Assembly: GCF_030867095.1 (NCBI RefSeq) | Contig: NC_081824.1 | Location: forward strand, 119,792,162 to 119,856,161 | Source: Alligator mississippiensis | Lineage: Eukaryota; Chordata; Crocodylia; Alligatoridae | Length of the DNA: 64,000 nucleotides | Reading direction: 5' to 3' | Shown: positions 33,981 through 46,069 of the stretch, piece after piece | Position numbering within the stretch: the stretch's first letter is position 1 | Layout of the letters: every line of letters begins with the position of its first letter | Translations under genes and position numbers: made by a program | The notes under the pieces: model-generated | The model's database searches: none | Told to the model about the DNA's origin: nothing | The model's input: only the letters and a program-made list of their open reading frames with translations

Positions 33981-36119
33981 CAGGCAAGCAGGGATGAAGT
34001 GAGGAAGGCCAAAGCACAATTGGAGTTGCAGCTAGCAAGGGATATGAAGGGTAACAAGAAGGGTTTCTATAAGTATGTCAGCAGCAAGAAAAGGATCAGG
34101 GAAAGTGGGTCCCTTACTGAATCAGGGAGACAACCTTGTGACAGAGAATGCAGAAAAGGCTGAAGTGCGCAATGCCTATTTTGCCTCAGTATTCACAGGC
34201 CAGGTCAGCTCCCAGACTAATGCACTAGGCAGCACAGTTTGGGGGGATGAGGTGAGGAGCCCTTAGCGGTGAAAGAACAGGTTAGGGACTATTCAGAAAA
34301 GCTGGATATGTAGAAATCCATGGGGCCGGATGGGATGCATCTGTGGGTGCTAAGGCAGTTTGATGATGTGATTGCAGAGCCACTGGCCATCATCCTTGAA
34401 AACTCATGGCAATCAGGAAAGGTCCTGGATGATTGGAAAAGAGCAAACATATTGCCCATTTAAGAAAGGGGAAAAGGAGGATCCAGGGAACTACAGACCA
34501 GTCAGCCTCACCTCAGTCCCCGAAAAATCATGGAGCCGTTCCTCAGGGAATCCATCCTGAAGCACTTGGAGAAGAAAGTGATTAGGAACAGTCAGCATGG
34601 ATTCACCAGGGGCAAGTCATGCCTGAACAACCTGATTGCCTTCTATGACAAGATGACTGGCTCTTGGATGCAGGGAGGTCAGTAGCTGTAGTTTAGCCTT
34701 GATTTTAGCGAGGCTTTTGATATGGTCTCCCACAACATTCTTTCAGGAAAGCTAAGGAAGTACAGGTTAGATGAATGAACTGTAAGGTGGATGGAAAACT
34801 GCCTGAAGCATTGGGCTGAGAGGGTAATGGCTTGATGTCTAGTTGGAAGCCAGTATTAAGTGGAGTGCCCCAGGGCTTGGTCCTGGGTCTGGTTTTGTTC
34901 AATGTCTCCATCAATAACCTGGAAGATGCCATAGGGTGCACCCTCAGCAAGTTTGTAGATGATACCAAGCTGGGAAGAGTAGTAGATATGCTGGAGGGTA
35001 GGGCTAGGATTCAGAGTGACCTAGACAAATTGGAGGGTTGGGTCAAGAGAAATCTCTTGAGGTTCAATAAGGACTTGACAGAACAATCCCATGCTCCAGC
35101 AGGCATGGCTGGTAAACTCAGACTTGCTGGGTGATGGAGTGTCCCAGAGGAGTGGTGGGGAAGTGGGGCGGGGGGGGGCTTGCAGCTGGGCAGGACCCAG
35201 GTGGGGTTTGCATCTGGCCGGGGTGGGGGGAAGGGTGTTTGATGCCAGCGAGGCATTTGGGCTGGTAGCAGGGAGGCTGCAACCCCCCCCCCCCACACAC
35301 ACACACACACACTCCCAGCCAGCTGCAAACCACCCCCCACTCCCATGGGGCGCTCCACCACCCCACCAGTCTCAGTTCACCAGCCATGTCTGTGTACCAG
35401 TACAGGCTGGGGGCTGACTGGCTGGGCAGCAGCTCTGCAGAAAAGGACCTGGGGGTTACAGTGGACAATAACCTGAATATAAGCCAGCAGTGTGCCCTTG
35501 TTGCCAAGAAAGCTAATGGCATACTGAGCTGCATTGGTAGGTGTGCTGCCAGTATGTCAAGTGAAGTGATTATTCCCCTCTATTCAGCACTGGTGAGGCC
35601 ACATCTGGAGTACTATGTTCAGTTGTGGGGCCCCCAACTACAGAAATGTGGACAAATTGGAGACAGTCCAATGGAGGGCAACAAAAATGGTGAGGGTGCT
35701 GGGGCACGTGACTTATGAGAGGAGGCTGAGGGAACTGGACTTATTTAGTCTAGAGAAGAGAAGACTGAAAGGGGATTTAATAGCAGCCTTCAACTACTAG
35801 ACAGGGGGTTCAAAAGAAGATGGAGCTGGACTATTCTCAGTGGTGACAGATGACAGAACAAGGAGCGATGGTCTCAAGTTGCAGCACGGGAAGTTTAGGT
35901 TACATATTAGGAAGAACTTTCTCACTAGGAGGGTAGTAGGAGACACTGGAGCAGGTTACCCAAAGAGGAGGTGGAAGCTCCACCCTTAGAGGTTTTCAAA
36001 ACCTGCCTAGATGAAGCTTTGGCTGGGATGATGTAGTTGGGGCTGGTCCTGCTTTGAGCAGGGGGTTAGACTGGATGACCTCCTGAGGTCCCTTCCAACC
36101 CTCATTTTCTATGATTCTG
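33981..36119 (+). mobile_element. CR1 LINE, decayed, with GC-rich insert
   Basis: A 2-kb stretch covers the reverse transcriptase and 3' end of ORF2 in several frames. Recognisable parts are KKGEKEDPGNYRPVSLTSV, SGVPQGLVLGLVLFN, LSKFVDDTKLG (the catalytic motif, with FVDD instead of FADD) and [13 protein letters not shown]. It ends CTATGATTCTG at 36119. It is interrupted by the 35104-35388 block. It is antisense to gene A and an older copy than the 37.9-kb one. Confidence 0.85.
35104..35388. mobile_element. GC-rich inverted-repeat element inside CR1
   Basis: The left end CATGGCTGGTAAACTCAGAC and the right end CTCAGTTCACCAGCCATG are inverted copies, and the similarity extends about 45 bp inward. 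The centre is GC-rich and includes an (AC)n run at 35294-35311 after a C-run. No coding capacity. I could not fix a target duplication. Confidence 0.6.
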
Positions 36120-37880
36120 CACAGTGCCACAAATATTTATGAGGTTTTACAAGCAAACGACAACAATAAACAAAAAAAGAGATTTGACTGAAATCAGAAC
36201 TCCTTGTAATTAATTCTAAAAATTCCACTAAATTCAGTGGAAGGAGCAGTGGTACAGTGTGGAGATCTCTGACTAAACAGACAAGAAGAATGCAAGGAGG
36301 ACTACAGGAGGAATCTCTCTCCAGAAGGTGAAGTTTTCTGTTGTGAACAGAAGATGGAAGCTGTTTTGCATCATGGTTTTAGAGCTGTATTTTTAATGGA
36401 TGAAGAAATGAGAAAAGCTCTGAAAGAGGATTAAGAGATACATTTGTAGCAGCAGCACGCTGGCCACCATTGTCCCTCTGCATAACCTGTGGCAGGCTAG
36501 GGTGTAATGTCTTGTGTTTGCATCAGGCTTAACTGTGTAGTTTTGCTAAGAGGTTAGACATTGTATTTGTATGAGGTGGTTTGGGTAGAACTAGCAACAA
36601 GGAGTTGGATTTTGATAGCTATTTTCTGTATGGAGTAATGGAACCAGAGAAGTGTAGATTTGAAATACCTGACAGAGGAAACTATGAAGAAGAAGAGTTG
36701 TAACCTTGAGAACAGAAAGATGGTATTGGAAGGAGGATATTTATTCAAAGCCCAAAAGGATTTGGAAACAACTTACAAGTTTAGGGACAAGGGAAGAGAA
36801 TAATTTTGATGGTGAAATTATCAACAAACTTCCTAATTCTATTATTATTATTTTACACTACACTATGGGTTAGAATTAATTCAAGAGAGAGGTTCATGGG
36901 GATACCCTGGGTCTCAAATGTAGCTTCAAGTCCCTGAGAAGTAGAAGAAAAAGGCCAACTGGATATTTAGAAGTGACATTATTACAGTAAAGTGACATCA
37001 TACTTCCAGTCAACATCTGTCACAGTCAAGGATTCTGTAGAAAGGTCTTTCTTTGTATCATTGCAACAATGGGCACCAAAAGAGAAAAATGTCTTCCTGA
37101 AAAATGAACCACAGTTTTCCATTTTTAAGTAACTGCTCACCTGTGAACAAAGGTGGACTACAGCCAAGCCCCATTGTCTTTCTAAATAGATATAAGCAAT
37201 GCAGATATCATTGATGCAGGATGCAAAGATGCCATGTCTTCCATGTGAAACAGGGGATAGCTAATTATTTTTACTCATCAGTATCTAAGGCATATGCAAC
37301 AACTACTTAGAGCAAGGTCATTTTCTCTATGGTAACTGTCCCTCTGCACTTTCTTACCCCTTGGTAGATAAAAGGGATGCACACATGCCACGGAGCATTT
37401 CATGTGCTTTAGATGTCCCTTTCCTTTCACTTCACCATTAACAATGTGTGTGTCCATGACCTAAAAAGTACTGATACAGGAGTCATTAATAGGTAGCTGT
37501 CATCAGGTATAACCCTCCACTTGCCAAAAAAAGCTCTGGTTTTCTACATGTACACATTAAAACAGAAAATCCTTTAGAGCCAACATGTTAACCCGCCCTG
37601 TCATAAAGGACACAGCTAGGGCTGCTCAGGACAGTTTACATGAACACTGCTCTTTCAAAGTCAGAATGTTTTGGAAAAATGTCTTATTTCTGATGACTTG
37701 TTAAACAAGTTCTTTAGGCCTGGGTGCTATGTTTGTCCAAAGTATTCATAATGAAATGACTCCAGCCACAGGTGTGGAGAAAAGTGCTGTTAGACTGGCA
37801 AACACCGGATATATTGTAAATATAAAGTAAAACTGTACATGCACTGACATGAGCGGATTCAACAGAAAGTAACCAAAGAT
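36120..37880. other. Intron 1 sequence, nothing recognised
   Basis: AT-rich with no bounded repeat or gene. Confidence 0.5.
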
Positions 37881-37899
37881 TCATGACCACAGCCCGCTC

Positions 37900-38013
37900 T
37901 TTGGCGAGAGAGGCAGCGAGCTGCTGGGAAGAGATGGCCTCCACCTCTCTCCCCTGGGGAGGAGACTCTTCTCAGCCACACTGGCTGACCTGCTCCACCG
38001 GGCTTTAAACTAA
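37900..38013 (+). pseudogene. CR1 ORF1 C-terminus
   Basis: The frame reads ELLGRDGLHLSPLGRRLF and on to HRALN with a TAA stop at 38011-38013. The DGLHLS box followed by a Gly-rich turn is the end of the SGNH/esterase-like domain found in CR1 ORF1 proteins. The rest of ORF1 has been lost by 5' truncation. Confidence 0.7.
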
Positions 38014-38154
38014 GCCCGCTGGGGGACGGGGGCACTACCGCCACTGCTGGCCCGCTGAGCAATCCTTGCAAAGCCAGCAGGTCAAGGCACTTAAGGGAGC
38101 CCACCCCTGCCCCAGCCCTGGCAAAATCTGTGGGCAAGGAAGGAGCCCCCTAGG

Positions 38155-39430
38155 GGGCACTTGTTTGCCTGTACACAAATGCCAGGAGCTTGGGGAATAA
38201 GCAGGAGGAACTCATCCTCCTGCTCAATGCAAATAATTATGATGTCATAGGGATAACAGAGACCTGGTGGGACTCCACCCATGACTGGACCACGGGTATA
38301 GATGGCTATACCCTGTACAGGAGGGATCGTGTAGAGAAAAGGGGCGGGGGTGTAGCTCTCTCTGTTAAGGAAAGCTACACGTCCCTGCAAGCCAATATTG
38401 GTGACCAGGGTGGACGGCTGGAGACCCTCTGGGTTAAAATCCGTGGGGAACACGGCACAGGGGACACAATGGTGGGAGTCTACTACAGACCTCCCACCCA
38501 AAGTCCTGAGCTTGACCAGGAGTTTGCCCGGGAACTAGCTGAGGCTGCATGCTCCAGGACCATGGTTGTCATGGGTGATTTCAATTACCCAGACATCTCG
38601 TGGGAGGATAGCTCAGCAAAATCTGAGCGGTCGCAAAGCTTCCTCTCGTGCATGGATGACCTCTACCTGACTCAAGAAGTCTATGGGCCAACGAGAGGCA
38701 AAGCGCTGCTCGACCTGGTACTGGCTACTGGGGATGACCTATCCGGCGACCTAGTGATCAATGGGAAGCTGGGTGACAGCGATCACGAGCTGATCACCTT
38801 CACCATCCACCGAAAAGCTGGCAAGTCAGTCAGCAATACGGAAGTCCTTGACTTCAGGAAAGCTGACTTTGACAAGCTCAGGAGGCTTGTCAGTGGGGCC
38901 CTAAGGGACCATGACCACAGAGAAAGGGGAGTTCAAGAAGAGTGGTTGCTCCTCAAGGGAGTGATCCTCAATGCACAAACTAAGTCTATTCCATCTCGGA
39001 GGAAAGGCAGCAAGAGGGCACAGCAGCCCCGCTGGCTCTCCAGGGACCTAGCAGACCTCCTGAGGCTAAAAAGAAAGGCCTACAAAGGATGGAGGATGGG
39101 AGTCACCTCCAAGGAGGATTATTCTGCACTGGTCCGGTCCTGTAGGGAGCAGACCAGGAAAGCCAAGGCTGCAACTGAACTCCAACTAGCTTTGAGCATC
39201 AAGGACAATAAAAAGTCCTTTTTCAGATATGTGGGGAGCTGGAGGAAAAGCAGGGGCAACGTTGGACCCCTGCTGAACCAGATGGGGCAACTGACAACTG
39301 ACGCCCAGGAAAAAGCCAACCTATTAAATAGGTACTTTGCGTTGGTCTTTCATCAGTCCCGTGGGACACCCATGCCCGCTACGGGACAGGGAAGTCCAGG
39401 TGAGGGTGATTCCCCTGCCCTCCATTGATG
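38155..39430 (+). pseudogene. CR1 ORF2 endonuclease domain, open frame
   Basis: An uninterrupted frame of over 410 codons. It starts near LVCLYTNARSLGNKQEELI, with the catalytic Asn in TNARS. GITETWWD supplies the catalytic Glu, GVYYRPP and MGDFNYPDISWED follow, and GDSDHELITF supplies the final Asp-His pair. These are the motifs of the AP-endonuclease that nicks target DNA in CR1 retrotransposition. All the key residues I know for this fold are present. The frame ends by a frameshift near 39390-39430 at the junction with the reverse transcriptase. Confidence 0.9.
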
Positions 39431-41510
39431 CTGACTTCATGAAGGAACATCTTGAGAAGCTGGATACCTTTAAGTCAGCCGGCCCTGACAATCTTCACCC
39501 CAGGGTACTCAAGGAGCTGGCGAGCATCATAGCCCAGCCTCTAGCATGGATCTTTGAAAACTCTTGGTGCTCTGGTGTAGTGCCCGAAGACTGGAAGAAG
39601 GCCAATGTGGTGCCTATCTTCAAGAAAGGAAGGAAAGTGGATCCGGCTAACTATAGGCCCATTAGCCTGACTTCTATCCTGGGGAAGATCTTAGAAAAGT
39701 TTATTAAAGAGGCCATCCTTAACAGACTGGCCGATGCCAACATCTTAAGGGATAGCCAGCACGCGTTTGTTGCGGGTAGGTCTTGCTTGACCAATCTCAT
39801 TTCCTTCTACGACCAGGAGACCTATCACCTGGACAAGGGAGAAGAGATTGATGTCATATATCTTGACTTCAAAAAAGCCTTTGACCTGGTTTCCCATAAT
39901 CACCTCTTAGAGAAACTGGCCAATTGTCACCTTATTCATAGATGTTAGGGTCGGAAGGGACCTCAATAGATCATCGAGTCCGACCCCCTGCATAAGCAGG
40001 AAAGAGTGCTGGGTCTAGATGACCCCAGCTAGATACTCATCTAACCTCCTCTTGAAGACCCCCAGGGTAGGGGAGAGCACCACCTCCCTTGGGAGCCCGT
40101 TCCAGACCTTGGCCACTCGAACTGTGAAGAAGTTCTTCCTAATGTCCAATCTAAATCTGCTCTCTGCTAGCTTGTGGCCATTGTTTCTTGTAACCCCCGG
40201 GGGCACCTTGGTGAATAAATACTCACCAATTCCCTTCTGTGCCCCCGTGATGAACTTATAGGCAGCCACAAGGTCGCCTCTCAACCTTCTCTTGCGGAGG
40301 CTGAAAAGGTCCAGGTTCTCTAGTCTCTCCTCGTAGGGCTTGGTCTGCAGGCCCTTGACCATACGAGTTGCCCTTCTCTGGTCCCTCTCCAGGTTATCCG
40401 CATCCTTCTTGAAGTGTGGCGCCCAGAATTGCACGCAGTACTCCAACTGCGGTCTGACCAGCGCCTGATAGAGGGGAAGTATCACCTCCTTGGACCTATT
40501 CGTCATGCAAACCTTGGGTCCTCCACGATCCACTGACTGGAAAACTGGCTCCGGGGTCAGACCCAGAGGGTAGTAATTGATGGAAGTCACTCATCGTGGT
40601 GTCCTGTGACAAGTGGGGTCCCCCAAGGCTCTGTCCTTGGACCCATACTGTTCAACATCTTCATTAATGATGTGGACACTGGAGTCAGAAGCGGACTGGC
40701 CAAGTTCGCCGATGACACCAAACTTTGGGGCAAAGCATCCACACCAGAAAACAGGCGGGTGATCCAGGCTGACCTGGACAGGCTCAGCAAGTGGGCGGAT
40801 GAGAATCTGATGGTGTTCGACGCCGATAAATGCAAGGTTCTCCACCTTGGGAAGAAAAACCCGCAGCATCCTTATAGGCTCGGCACTGCTATGTTGGCTA
40901 GCACTATGGAAGAAAGAGACTTGGGGGTCATCATTGACCACAAGATGAACATAAGCCTGCAGTGCGATGCTGCGGCTAGTAAAGCGACCAAAACGCTGGC
41001 TTGCATCCATAGATGCTTCTCAAGCAAATCCCGGGACGTCATTCTCCCCTTGTACTCGGCCTTAGTGAGGCCACGCTGGAGTACTGCGTCCAGTTTTGGG
41101 CTCCACAATTCAAAAAGGATGTGGAGAAGCTTGAGAGAGTCCAGAGAAGAGCCACGCGCATGATCAAAGGTCAGGGAAGCAGACCCTATGATGACAGGCT
41201 GAGAGCTATGGGGCTCTTTAGCCTGGAAAACCACAGGCTCAGGGGTGATCTTATGGCCACCTATAAGTTTATCAGGGGCGATCACCAGTATCTGGGGGAA
41301 TGTTTGTTCACCAGAGCGCCCCAAGGGATGAGGACTAGGTCGAATGGTCATAAACTACTACAAGACCGTTTTAGGCTGGACATAAGGAAGAATTTCTTTA
41401 CTGTCCGAGCCCCCAAGGTCTGGAACAGCCTGCCACCGGAGGTGGTTCAAGCGCCTACATTGAACACCTTCAAGAGCAAACTGGATGCTCATCTTGCTGG
41501 GATCCTATGA
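39395..41510 (+). pseudogene. CR1 ORF2 reverse transcriptase, split
   Basis: The N-terminal part (to 39933) has SAGPDNLHPRVLKEL, VPEDWKKANVVPIFKKG, NYRPISLTS and VIYLDFKKAFDLVSH, which includes the first catalytic Asp. It stops at 39933 where another CR1 is inserted. The protein resumes at 40516, with one in-frame TGA, then SGVPQGSVLGPILFN, the catalytic LAKFADDTKLWG and MLASTMEERDLGVIIDHKMN. A further frameshift near 41070 leads to the C-terminus RLDIRKNFFTVRAPKVWN and LDAHLAGIL. Few defects other than the insertion indicate moderate age. Confidence 0.88.
39934..40510 (-). mobile_element. Antisense CR1 nested in the large CR1
   Basis: A 577-bp 5'-truncated CR1 on the minus strand. Its tail is at the left (ATTCATAGATGTTAGGGTCG) and its coding part runs from about 40508 down to 40015: SKEVILPLYQALVRPQLEY, RRLRGDLVAAYKFI and RLDEYLAGVI before the stop. 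The frame is open throughout. The flanks share ACCTT (39929-39933 and 40511-40515). Deleting the insert and one ACCTT restores the host reading frame across the junction. It is a different subfamily from its host and similar to the 58481 copy. Confidence 0.88.
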
Positions 41511-41627
41511 ACCCGGCTGACTTCCTGCCCTTTGGGCAGGGGGCTGGACTCTATGACCTTCCGAGGTCCCTTCCAGCCCTAATGTCTATGAAATCTATGA
41601 AATTCACACCTCAAAGCAGTCTTCCTA

Positions 41628-42214
41628 GGGCAGGTCTCCACATGAATATCTGGGAGCAGTTTACTCTCAAATAAACTCTCCTAAACACATGTCTACCCAT
41701 GCAGGGATGCAGGAGCAGATTTGCTGCTCCTAACAGCAGACTGCTTCTGCTCCCTGTGTCCCTGCAACCAACCCCTGCAACAGCCAGCGCTGGGAGATCC
41801 TTCTTTCACAGCACCAGCCCTGTGACCATGGAGCTGGTGCTGGGAGATAAGGATCCCTTAGCCCTGGCCCCCAGTTGTGGAGTAGGGGCTGGAAGCTCCC
41901 TGCTGCCAAGGCAGGGGGACATTGTCTCTGCCTGGGCTCCAGTGGTGGAGCTCACCCCACAGCAGGCAGCTCCCAGGGGCAGGGAGCAATGTCCCGCCTC
42001 TGCTGCCCAGCTGACTAGAAGCACACTTGCTCCCAGTCAGGCATCTACATGCGCGCTACTGTGCAATTACTAATCACAAGTAAATTTGTTATTTGCTTTT
42101 GCAGGTAGCAAATTTACTCATAATTAGAACCAGTTACTGTGCCATAAGTATCTGCACGTGTAGATGCAAATGCTTACTCTACTGTGCTGTAAAACATCTC
42201 ATGTAGATGTACCC
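41628..42214. mobile_element. Harbinger-like MITE, 587 bp
   Basis: It starts GGGCAGGTCTCCACATG, ends CATGTAGATGTACCC and is flanked by CTA on both sides (41625-41627 and 42215-42217). The subterminal sequences resemble those at 24411-28142. The GC-rich interior has no transposase. Confidence 0.65.
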
Positions 42215-42227
42215 CTACTGTGGAAAG

Positions 42228-42937
42228 TGTCATGACCCAAGGGTATGATTTTGTGTGTGCTTCGGCACTGCAGAATTATTTCCCGCCATGAGGAGCTTTC
42301 TTTGCACAGTGCAATTCTCAGTTGCATGGAGAAAACCCCGGTGCAAAGGAGTTCCCGCCATTCGCATGTAAATTTGTGTCCCACTATTGGCCAGTTCTAA
42401 ATTATTCCCACGTGGCCGCTAGTGATTGGCTTGCTAGCCATATAAGAGGCTTGAGCGGTTTCCGCCCAAATTGGAGGAGGAGAACTTCACATCCATCTCG
42501 TGAAGAACTCTAAGCGCTGTGGAGCTTAACAAACCCAGCGTGTGCCTTAAGAAGTATATAGGGGCCTGATCACCCTCTAGCCTCTCCCCGTAGCCGCCTG
42601 ATCCCTCAACGTACCCTTCCCTGCGCGCTTTTGTGGAGAGTCACCTTTTGGACTTTCATCGTGGTATCCAGAGTCTTTCTGGGTTTAAGAGGCTCGAGTT
42701 TTCTACGGGTCTTGTTCGTGCAAGTTTTCTTTTCATTTGTAACTGCAACTTAAGCAAGTTTTTCCCTGCCTGCTCCGCAACCATCTACGGTATAAGTAAA
42801 ATAATCTTTAATCAACCGCTACGAGTCCGTGCCTAATTCTAGTCCGCCGTGCCAAATTCCCCAACCCACGTGCCAGGGCTGCTGGCCACAGCCCGCCGTG
42901 CGCCCCCAAAAGCCTCAGACCGCTCCTGGCCCGCACA
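42228..42937 (+). mobile_element. Solo LTR, 710 bp, 5-bp TSD
   Basis: The block runs from TGTCATGACC to GGCCCGCACA and is flanked by perfect GAAAG copies (42223-42227 and 42938-42942). A TATA-like CCATATAAGAGG is near 42439, a second TATATAGG near 42554, and a weak poly(A)-like AATAATCTTTAAT near 42801. This fits an LTR in the plus orientation. A 5-bp duplication separates it from the two 4-bp LTRs in the window. No viral coding sequence remains. Confidence 0.78.
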
Positions 42938-43123
42938 GAAAGGTTCTTGATAGAGCTGTTGAAGGGATGGGAAATTTTTCTGAGTTCCCTCCAGCCTTTT
43001 TTCTTTCCCTAACCAGTTCTGCATATACCCTGTGCACTCCCTCCCTTGTGGGAGGGCTGCAGGATTAGCAATGAAAGAGAGGACATGGTTAGAATTTCTG
43101 GAGGCAAACTAAACACTGCTGTA

Positions 43124-43235
43124 ATCATAGCTTCATAGAAAATTAGGGTTGGAAGAGACCTGAACAGGTCATCTAGTCCAACTGCCTGCTCATAGCAGGA
43201 CCATCCCCCCAACTAGATCATGACAGGATACATTA
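43124..43235 (-). mobile_element. CR1 tail fragment
   Basis: The words CTTCATAGAAAATTAGGGTT and GGAAGAGACCTG match the minus-strand 3' end of CR1. Only the last ~110 bp remain. Confidence 0.75.
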
Positions 43236-45177
43236 ACTCCATGCCAGACATTGCTCTCTGACTGCCCAGTGCTGGTACTGGACATTGATCAGAGCTACCA
43301 TAGCCAAAGGATTCATTTAAAAATAATTGCTGTATACATATATTTAAATATAACCCAGAAACAGCTCAAAAATCCTCCTAGATTAAACTACCCATTAAAA
43401 TTTATTGAGATTTGTCATACAGAATAACTCACAAAACTGCTAATTATAAGAGCTCCTTGAATAGATTACAAAGCTAGGACCTTGCAAGAAGCAAAGCTGT
43501 GCACTACCCTGCCTTAAGGGAGTTTGCAGTGGCACGTAAAAACTTGCTCAGGCCTCTGACATCTTCAAGTTTGTCTTGCTCTGAAAGTAATGGTAATAAT
43601 GACATGGTCAGGGTCTTGCGATCCCTGCGTCTCTGCAATTTCCTTATCAAATACATTTAGTTAGTTTACAAAAAAAAAAACAAGTTTTGTATAACTTCTT
43701 ACTGTGTCAAGTCAGTATGCAACCTAGTTCCTGTGAACAGAGGTATAGGGGGCCCAGTCTTGTGCCTTGCAGCATCAGGCCTTTGGATATAATTGTGCCT
43801 TGGGAACAGTTCAGGGGGGACAAGGGGAAGGGCATTGATGCAACCAGCAGCTACAGGGCTATGGCAGCTGCTAGCTGCTGCAATTCCCATCTGAAGTTAG
43901 GATGTGTAACAGTGAATTTGGTGGGGAAACAAGTGACTCCAGGGACACAAAACATTCTCTACACCCAGCAGCTTTAACTCCCTGGCTGCTTGCCATGCTA
44001 TCACCTCCCCTCATAGGAGTGGTTTCTGAAAAGGGTGTGTGAATCCTGCCCCCACTCCCTGAAGCCTCCATTCCAGTGTCTCCTTTAGTCACTACCCTGT
44101 TTATTCACCCCTACCCTAATTATTTTACTGTCTGTGAAGTATTTCTTCAGCTCTAGTAATAAGCTAGTAATACGTTTAGCTTTGGAAAATTTTTAGAGAT
44201 AAAATTGCATAGATTAATATCAAGGCCAGCTTTAATTAATGCCTTTATAATTAAAGAAGAAACAAACATTGTTTGCAAATTTCATGATTGTGTTACTTGG
44301 GCCTTGTCTGTACTAGGCTTTTGGCAAAAACTTGCCTATTTTTGCTCTTATTTCAGACCTGTTGCCACTGCCAGCAAAGGTAAGAGCAGGAAATTCTTGG
44401 CAAAAAAAGAAAGAAAGAAAAGTCATATGTAGACATGACCCAAACAGGAGATTTTGATAATGCCAGTAGCTTTCCATACATGTTTTAGTATAGTCAACAT
44501 AAGAAGTAAAGGTAGGAGCATCCACTAGTGAACACCTGGTGAAACCATAGTGAAATCCCCCCTTATACATACCCACACACTCCTGACAACTCTCTACAGT
44601 ACGGTGTACCTGGACTATGACTAGAGACCCTTCCTTCTATCAGCTTCTAGCTGAAGCTTTCTGACAAATATGAAGGACCCCCATTGTCACTGTTGTTGTG
44701 GTGACGTTCCTCTCATCATCTCACACCAGGGACTTCTGGCTGTTGAGTAAGTCTTGGCTTACAGTCTCAGTTTGTGAGGTCTTTCTCTTATATGTCAGTT
44801 TTTCCACAGGCTTTCTCTGCAGATAGCATAGCTTGTCTTATCTCTTTCACTCAGCTGCTGCTTAGGAAAATTGGAGTTCTTTGCCTACATGTGGAAAAAG
44901 ACAGTTTAGCACTGACTTCAACTGGGCTCACACTTCGAAGGATGGTTTTGCAGCCCTCGGTTTCTTTTATTGAAAGTTCAATTTCTTTGAATTTAGCATG
45001 TTATGATCTTTCCTTTGGCAGAAAGTGGCTGACTTAGAACTGGCAAATGGAAGTTCTTAACGTGGTATCAAAACAGCAATGCGGTTTCCATCTACTTGCA
45101 AAAATGAGCTTTTCTTCCCTCTCCTTTATCAGCTTCACCTGAAAGCTAGGACATCTCATCACCAGAAAACTATTTAC
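43236..45177. other. Intron 1 sequence, little recognised
   Basis: Apart from the small element at 44299-44441 I see no gene or bounded repeat. Confidence 0.5.
44299..44441. mobile_element. Small MITE
   Basis: Begins GGGCCTTGTCTGTACTAGG and ends CATATGTAGACATGACCC; the outer ~15 bases are inverted copies. It resembles other GTAGACATG-ended elements here. There is no clear duplication. Confidence 0.5.
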
Positions 45178-45600
45178 TAATTGGATGACATTCAAAAGAA
45201 GAGCAACCAAAATTATTTGGGGAATGAAAGGATATAGTTATTAGGAAAGACTAAAAGAAATGTGTGTATATCCACAGCTTTTCTAAGTGATGACTAATAG
45301 AAGAACATACGTCTATAAATATTAAGAGTGCAAACAACAAGAAAGGAGTGGAATTATTGAAGGAAACATTGGTATTAAAAGGATAAAGTTAAGAGAGGAA
45401 GAGACATTATAATGAATGTTGACTTCCTCGGCTGTGCAGTAGCCACGCAAGAGAAGGAACAGAAATTCAGCTGTATAAAAATGAATGCAAAACAGTCTTT
45501 TATTTTGTTCAGAAAAAGAGAATAGTCCTGCATCAACATGGAGATGGACTAGATAATTTTCAATATCAGCATTCTTCCCCTGCAGACAATATTTTATATT
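45178..45600 (+). mobile_element. Ancient CR1/L3-like fragment
   Basis: A translated piece reads RATKIIWGMKGYS and then RLKEMCVYP, recalling the C-terminal region of old CR1/L3 LINEs. It ends near GATGGACTAGATAATTTTC. It is very decayed. Confidence 0.45.
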
Positions 45601-45876
45601 ATAAATTATTACAAGAGCATCTGACGAATTGATCTCATTTGCCATAGTTTATGCTTTTTATATATCTTAGTTAGTCTATAATCTACATATCTTCCCTGTC
45701 TTCTATAGGAGTTTTGTTCAGTTTTAAGGCAGGAGGCATGAAAAACTGGGAAAACATGATGTTACTAACCAAGTAAGGAGGTCTTGAAGTTCCTCTTTAG
45801 TTGAAATGTAAGGGGAGTGGATTTTCTTGTGTAAAAGATATGCAAAGTTGTAGGAAAGCATGCCCAGTGATAGAAC

Positions 45877-46069
45877 CAGGGCCAGATTAACACACAGGCA
45901 AACTAGGCACATGCCTAGGGCCATAAGTGAAGAAGGGGCTGGGCCCAGTTGTGCTTATTTTACATATCATAATTATTAAGTGAAAAAAAGTAATATACAG
46001 ATTTCATCTTTAGCTGGGGGCCCATGAGTTTGCTTGCCTAGGGCCCACTGAAGGATTAATTTGGCCCTG
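45877..46069. mobile_element. hAT-type MITE, 193 bp
   Basis: Ends CAGGGCCAGATTAA and TTAATTTGGCCCTG are inverted copies. The flanks GATAGAAC and GATGGAAT match at 6 of 8 positions, a decayed 8-bp duplication. Inner CATGCCTAGGGCC and GCCTAGGGCCC words also pair. Confidence 0.75.

Larger units (their letters stand above)
37881..41602 (+). mobile_element. Nearly complete CR1 LINE, interrupted
   Basis: This is the longest CR1 here. It holds the end of ORF1, the whole ORF2 region and a 3' tail of TCTATGAAATCTATGAAATT. After removing the antisense CR1 at 39934-40510 it is about 3.1 kb. The truncation point lies inside ORF1. It lies in gene A intron 1, antisense to the gene. Confidence 0.9.
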
